A stretch of 36,812 bases of DNA from Patescibacteria group bacterium (GTDB lineage: Bacteria > Patescibacteriota > Saccharimonadia > UBA4664). A program made the position numbers and the translations under genes. The notes under the pieces were generated by a model that searched no databases, was not told the DNA's origin, and saw only the letters and a program-made list of their open reading frames with translations. Positions 33,259 through 36,812 of this stretch are shown here, in pieces. The number at the start of each line of letters is the position of its first letter. Position 1 is the first letter of the stretch. The stretch is taken from assembly GCA_028288925.1 (NCBI GenBank), contig JAQGHG010000015.1:1-36812 (forward strand), given 5' to 3'.

Positions 33259-33888
33259 TTAACCTTCGAGGCTGTTAAGGAGAGCGGGTTTTACGGCTTG
33301 ATAGACAATTTCATATCCCTCGTCGCTAAGGTGTAATCCGTCCCGGTAAAACACTTGCGCCGGGTCGGCGGCCAGGATTTGCTCAAATACATCCACCTTG
33401 GGCACATCAAGCCGCTGGGCTGTTTTGGTGCATATGGCGTTATATTCGCGGAGGCGCTCGCGGGTGTAGGTATAGGTTTTAAAGGTAACTTCTGCTTTGG
33501 CGCATGGGCCCATCCCCACCAGCAACACTTTGTCGGTTACCTCGCGGGCCGCGGCGATGCTGGTCTCCAGGTTGTGCTGGTATTCCTCGGGCGCGACCTC
33601 GGGCTGGCCGTTGGTCAGGCGGCTATCGTTTTTGCCGGTCGCGATGATCACTACAGCCGGCCAGGCTGCGGAGTGGCGGGCGGCCAGCTCGGGCTTGATG
33701 CGCGCTGCTAGCCCACGTGAGGTCTCGCCGCCGATGCCCAAATTGTACATTTGCCGCTTGGTGCCGTCGGTGGCGTCTTGCGTAAGGCGGTGCATATCGC
33801 GCTTGAGGCGGTCGCACCAGCCACCTTGCGAATCGTACGTGCCGGCAACCAGGCTGTCGCCAAAGACATAGATGCTGGCTACTTTCAT
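33259..33888 (-). CDS. SGNH/GDSL-family hydrolase
   Basis: 209 residues of an SGNH esterase or lipase-like fold, with a flavodoxin-like core. Block I is VFGDSLVAGTY (Ser12), the glycine block NLGIGGETSRG, block III ATGKND, and block V DGLHLSDEGY with the catalytic Asp and His near 184-187. No signal peptide is seen, so it should act inside the cell. The substrate is unknown. GGAG lies 7 nt before the ATG. It is the first gene of a pair with the Fpg-like gene. Confidence 0.93.
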   Translation of the reverse strand: MKVASIYVFGDSLVAGTYDSQGGWCDRLKRDMHRLTQDATDGTKRQMYNLGIGGETSRGLAARIKPELAARHSAAWPAVVIIATGKNDSRLTNGQPEVAPEEYQHNLETSIAAAREVTDKVLLVGMGPCAKAEVTFKTYTYTRERLREYNAICTKTAQRLDVPKVDVFEQILAADPAQVFYRDGLHLSDEGYEIVYQAVKPALLNSLEG

Positions 33889-33951
33889 GGGAGGGCTCCG
33901 GTTGATGTCTCCTATGATACCAGGCTAAAAGCCGCACGTGGGGTCGTCGCG

Positions 33952-33960
33952 TGCTATATT
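33952..33960 (+). promoter_or_regulatory. Extended -10 promoter of the copy C genes
   Basis: TGC (33952-33954) precedes TATATT (33955-33960), 11 nt before ATG 33972. No Shine-Dalgarno is visible. The leader would be about 4-5 nt. Confidence 0.5.
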
Positions 33961-33971
33961 GCCACTAGATA

Positions 33972-34784
33972 ATGGTTACGCTTATGAAATCGGCCCGGCT
34001 TATTATGATTGGCGTACTGGCAGCAGCAGCGTTTGTGGCCGTGTTGGCTCTATACGCGATTCCGCAGCCGGTTTCTTGGAAGGGTAGTGCCCTGCTCTTT
34101 CGCTTGCCGCTGGTTCTGACGTGTGTGTACGTGGTGTTCCACCTAGCGGCGGGGTTGTTGTTTTTAACTACTTTGGATGTTTACAAAGCCGGATTGCGGC
34201 GGGCGTACGCCGCGATCGCGGCCGGGATTATGCTGCTAGGGCTGGCATCGATCCAACTCCCCATTATTAGTGCCTTCAACTTGTGGAACTCGGCCTGGGC
34301 GACACGGGGCGGGATCGTGCTGCCGTTCGTGCTGACGGGAATTATCACCTATAGCGGTATTCGTTCCTTCGCCCGGCTCATCAACATCAGGCATTGGCTC
34401 ACCCGGTTTGGCTTGGTTCTCCCTATGATCGCAAGCCTCTGTGCGCTCTCGGCGTTTTTGCCGCACGTAGCGGCGAACCGCCCCGAGATAGTTTTTGATA
34501 TTTCTAGCGCTATTATCATCTGGGTATCGTTGTTTTATGCGGTATGCGCTCTGACGGCCGCCCAAATAATGCGCTCGGTGGGCGCCCATTATACTCAGGC
34601 GATGGCGTGGCTCGTGGGTGGCCTTGCTACTTCGTCGCTCGTTCTCGCCGTAGCGATCAGCCACACCTTCCTCATAAGTGCCGAGCAGGGCGATTCGGCT
34701 ATCCTGATAGGCGTCTTGGGCCTGATTTCTGGAGTTTTGTATCTGATGGCCGGCTATGCTTTCGCTAAAACGCGGGAGTACTAG
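33972..34784 (+). CDS. 8TM membrane module of the unrecognised family, split copy (C1)
   Basis: 270 residues, equal in length to the membrane part of copies A and B. Eight helices are visible. TM3 has MLLGLASIQLPIISAF, TM4 ends YSGIRSFARLINI, FLPHV follows TM5, YTQAMAW opens TM7, and TM8 ends GYAFAKTREY before TAG. Each of these matches the corresponding position in 25540-26628 and 26634-27836. Here the protein stops after TM8, and the cytosolic module is a separate gene 5 nt downstream in another frame. ATG 33984 is an alternative start. Confidence 0.87.
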   Translation: MVTLMKSARLIMIGVLAAAAFVAVLALYAIPQPVSWKGSALLFRLPLVLTCVYVVFHLAAGLLFLTTLDVYKAGLRRAYAAIAAGIMLLGLASIQLPIISAFNLWNSAWATRGGIVLPFVLTGIITYSGIRSFARLINIRHWLTRFGLVLPMIASLCALSAFLPHVAANRPEIVFDISSAIIIWVSLFYAVCALTAAQIMRSVGAHYTQAMAWLVGGLATSSLVLAVAISHTFLISAEQGDSAILIGVLGLISGVLYLMAGYAFAKTREY

Positions 34785-34789
34785 GCACT

Positions 34790-35125
34790 ATGTCATGGTT
34801 ATCTCGCCTCGCGGGCAAGGAGGAACCGGCGGCCGAGATTACTTCAGCCCTGGACCTCGTGATATACGCGGCGGGTCTGGCCTCCAGCTCACAGGCGATC
34901 GACACCACCCTGCAAAAAGTCCGGCTGATTACGGCCCAGGTGCAGCCGGGCGGCCCTATGCCGGCGGCCGTAGAGGCGCCGCTCCTGCAAGCGTACCTGG
35001 ATATTGAGCAGTATTTGATCTACAACGAGCCGCTCCGGTCGTTTACAAAAGAAGACTTGCGGCGGCGGTTGAGCGAGACTTTGCGGTCTGCATTGGCGAA
35101 GCACGAGGCGCCGAGCCGCAGCTGA
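34790..35125 (+). CDS. Stand-alone cytosolic module of the unrecognised family (C2)
   Basis: 111 residues corresponding to the C-terminal module of copies A and B: SALDLVIYAAGLASSSQAID, RLITAQVQPGG, QAYLDIEQYLI and LRSFTKEDLRRRL. No membrane helix is present. The match covers about 80 residues, with a short unmatched N-terminus (MSWLSRLAGKEEPAAEI). It starts 5 nt after the stop of C1; GGGAG lies 11 nt before the ATG, inside the end of C1. The separate gene shows that the module can fold and act on its own, presumably docking to the C1 membrane protein. Confidence 0.87.
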   Translation: MSWLSRLAGKEEPAAEITSALDLVIYAAGLASSSQAIDTTLQKVRLITAQVQPGGPMPAAVEAPLLQAYLDIEQYLIYNEPLRSFTKEDLRRRLSETLRSALAKHEAPSRS

Positions 35126-35160
35126 TTGCCATCGCTCGAGCGTGAGAATGGTTTGTGGGG

Positions 35161-35166
35161 TACTAT
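35161..35166 (+). promoter_or_regulatory. -10 box 6 nt before the HelD-like gene (leaderless)
   Basis: TACTAT (35161-35166) ends 6 nt before ATG 35173. No Shine-Dalgarno and no clear -35 are present. Confidence 0.45.
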
Positions 35167-35172
35167 AGACCG

Positions 35173-36812
35173 ATGGATCAAACCGAAAAAGATGAGCTGC
35201 TGCGCGCCGCGAAAGCTGATATTGTCCGAACCACGAGCGTGATCGGCGGCCTGGTAGAGCGGCTGGACGAGTCGATCGGGCAGGCCGCGGCGGCCGAGCG
35301 GGCCATCGACAACACCGAGAGCGAGACGGCCTTCGAGGACCGTATGTTGGCGACGGCAATGAGCGCGAACTCGGCGCAGACCCGCGAGGGGCTGACGCAG
35401 CTGGTGCTGTCGCCGTACTTCGCGCGGCTGGATGTGGGGTTCGCGGACGAGCCGGAGCGGCCGTATTACATCGCTAAGCACGCGGCCAGCGAGCTGGGGA
35501 TTTATTCGTGGACGGCGCCGGTGGCGGCGCTGCGGTTTGAGGCGCCCGGCGAGGTGAGCTATCAGACGCCCCGGCGCGGGCGGCGGGCCGGCGCGATGAC
35601 GCGGCGCGACCAGTACATGATAGCGCGCGGGCACCTGAACTTCATGACGACGGAAGCCGTGGGCCGCGAGCGCGAGCTGGTTTACCAAGAGCACTTCTCG
35701 GGCCGCAAGACGGGATTTGTGTTACCGGAGGTGGTGGCGCAGATGGAGAAAGCGCAGGATCAGGTAATCCGGGCGGACCATCGCGGGCCGTTCGTGATCT
35801 CGGGGCCGGCCGGCTCGGGCAAGACCACACTGGCGCTGCACCGGGTGGCGTTCCTGCGCCAGTCGCCGGAGACGGCCGGGCAGTATCCGGCCGAGTCGAT
35901 TCTCGTGCTAGTGCAAGACGGTAGCACCGAGGATTATTTTTCGCACCTTTTGCCAGAGCTGGGTATCCACGACGTGCAGATTACGACGTTTGGACACTGG
36001 GCGATTGGCGTACTGGAGCTGGGGCGGTACTTTTACCACGCGCGGCCGGGGCACAACGAGCAGGAACGGGACCGCTATGAATTTGCCAAATTACAGGCAT
36101 TATCGGGTGAAATGGCGCCGGCGACCACACGCGAGTTGAAGGCGCCGGACAAGCTGCTCGTGGCTCACTACCGCGATTATTTGGACGATGGACAGATGGG
36201 ACTGCTAGCCAGCGAGCTCGAAGAAAGCGCGCTCGACCGGTTTGACCTCACACTCCTCTTAATGGCGAAACGGCGGGCCGAGGGCGCCCTCATGACCACG
36301 GTGGAGGACGTAACGTACCTGCGCGGCGGCCTTACCAAGAAGACCCCGCGCAAGGTGCCACTGGAGTACGCCCTGGTGCTGGTGGACGAGTTTCAGAACT
36401 ATTTGCCGGAGCAATTGCGACTACTGCGCGGCGCGGCCGACAAGAAACAGTCGATGCTGTACATCGGCGACTTGGCGCAGCAAACGCAGTTTGGGGCGAT
36501 GCGCGATTGGGCGCAGATCGGCGAGGCGGTGGCGCCGGAGCGGACAATTAAGCTGCAGAAGGTCTACCGTAACACACGCCAGATCCTGGAGTACATTCGC
36601 GGCCGGGGCTACGATGTGGAGATTCCGGTGGGTGTAGCCGAGGGCCCGGCCGTAGCCGAGCACCCGGCGCGGGATGTGGTGGAGGCGCTGCAATATATAG
36701 TGGGGCTCACGCGCGCGCCCGGCACGCAGCTGGGCATCATCGCCAAGGACCCGGCGGCCATCGAGACCTACCGCGACTACTTCGCCGATGATCCATCGGT
36801 GCGCTGCCTGAC
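35173..36812 (+). CDS. HelD-like / UvrD-superfamily ATPase (C-terminus beyond right edge)
   Basis: About 546 residues are visible and the frame is open at the edge. An N-terminal helical/coiled-coil arm (about 1-60) precedes a HelD-type domain with YFARLDVGF, then RPYYIAKHAASELG and YSWTAPVAALRF. The superfamily 1 motor follows with Walker A in VISGPAGSGKTTLALHRVAF (about 212-231), the motif Ia region ILVLVQDGS, and motif II VDEFQ (about 405) in LVLVDEFQNYLPEQL. HelD proteins bind RNA polymerase and use ATP to recycle stalled or terminated complexes; UvrD-type DNA helicase remains possible. The -10 box sits 6 nt before the ATG. Copy C of the membrane family lies immediately upstream on the same strand. 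Confidence 0.88.
   Translation, partial: MDQTEKDELLRAAKADIVRTTSVIGGLVERLDESIGQAAAAERAIDNTESETAFEDRMLATAMSANSAQTREGLTQLVLSPYFARLDVGFADEPERPYYIAKHAASELGIYSWTAPVAALRFEAPGEVSYQTPRRGRRAGAMTRRDQYMIARGHLNFMTTEAVGRERELVYQEHFSGRKTGFVLPEVVAQMEKAQDQVIRADHRGPFVISGPAGSGKTTLALHRVAFLRQSPETAGQYPAESILVLVQDGSTEDYFSHLLPELGIHDVQITTFGHWAIGVLELGRYFYHARPGHNEQERDRYEFAKLQALSGEMAPATTRELKAPDKLLVAHYRDYLDDGQMGLLASELEESALDRFDLTLLLMAKRRAEGALMTTVEDVTYLRGGLTKKTPRKVPLEYALVLVDEFQNYLPEQLRLLRGAADKKQSMLYIGDLAQQTQFGAMRDWAQIGEAVAPERTIKLQKVYRNTRQILEYIRGRGYDVEIPVGVAEGPAVAEHPARDVVEALQYIVGLTRAPGTQLGIIAKDPAAIETYRDYFADDPSVRCL

Noticed and set aside
32477-33262. 261-codon plus-strand open frame
   Set aside because: Antisense shadow of the Fpg-like gene.

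Overview
The window reads as a compact bacterial chromosome segment of moderately high GC content using the standard code, with TGA as stop. Genes are closely packed with ATGA-type overlaps, several convergent pairs overlap or nearly touch at their stops, and there are many small membrane proteins. Housekeeping genes are nusA (cut by the left edge), rnhB-yraN, rplS, dnaE, rsgA and gatCAB, with an M1 aminopeptidase and a HelD-like helicase (cut by the right edge). The compactness, the GatCAB operon, the many family-orphan small proteins and the apparent leaderless promoters would suit a Candidate Phyla Radiation bacterium such as Saccharibacteria. That placement is an inference and not firm. 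I see no rRNA, convincing tRNA, CRISPR array, transposase, integrase or phage gene.

Layout. 1-3.7 kb: nusA with a good sigma70-type promoter, then two family-orphan envelope proteins, each followed by a perfect GC hairpin. 3.9-9.2 kb: M1 aminopeptidase, rnhB-yraN, an L19 gene with a long acidic tail, and two more orphan membrane proteins. 9.3-14.2 kb: dnaE and rsgA. 14.2-16.1 kb: a membrane/envelope cluster with a DUF5665-like protein, a YtxH-like protein, a small TM protein and an MscS channel. 16.1-21.4 kb: a lone Nudix-like gene facing a five-gene operon, gatC-gatA-(TM protein)-(double Nudix)-gatB. 21.5-25.5 kb: a MarR regulator divergent from a DHA2-type efflux pump, a flavin-binding oxidase-like protein, DUF1761, SRPBCC and HxlR proteins. 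25.5-35.1 kb: accessory genes (GNAT, RibD-C/DHFR-like, cyclase, PAS, HIT, GT4, Fpg-like, SGNH) flanked by three copies of an unrecognised membrane-protein family. The right edge holds the HelD-like ATPase.

The best candidate for something undescribed is that family: an eight-helix membrane module followed by a conserved helical cytosolic module. Two copies are fused and tandem (25540-27836). The third (33972-35125) is split into two adjacent genes, one per module. Two other patterns stand out. Nine genes have a -10 box exactly 6-7 nt before the start codon and no Shine-Dalgarno sequence, which implies leaderless mRNAs. Four family-orphan genes instead carry strong or recognisable Shine-Dalgarno sequences and end in perfect 12-16 bp hairpins without a U-tract. 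An Fpg-like glycosylase has lost three of the family's key residues.
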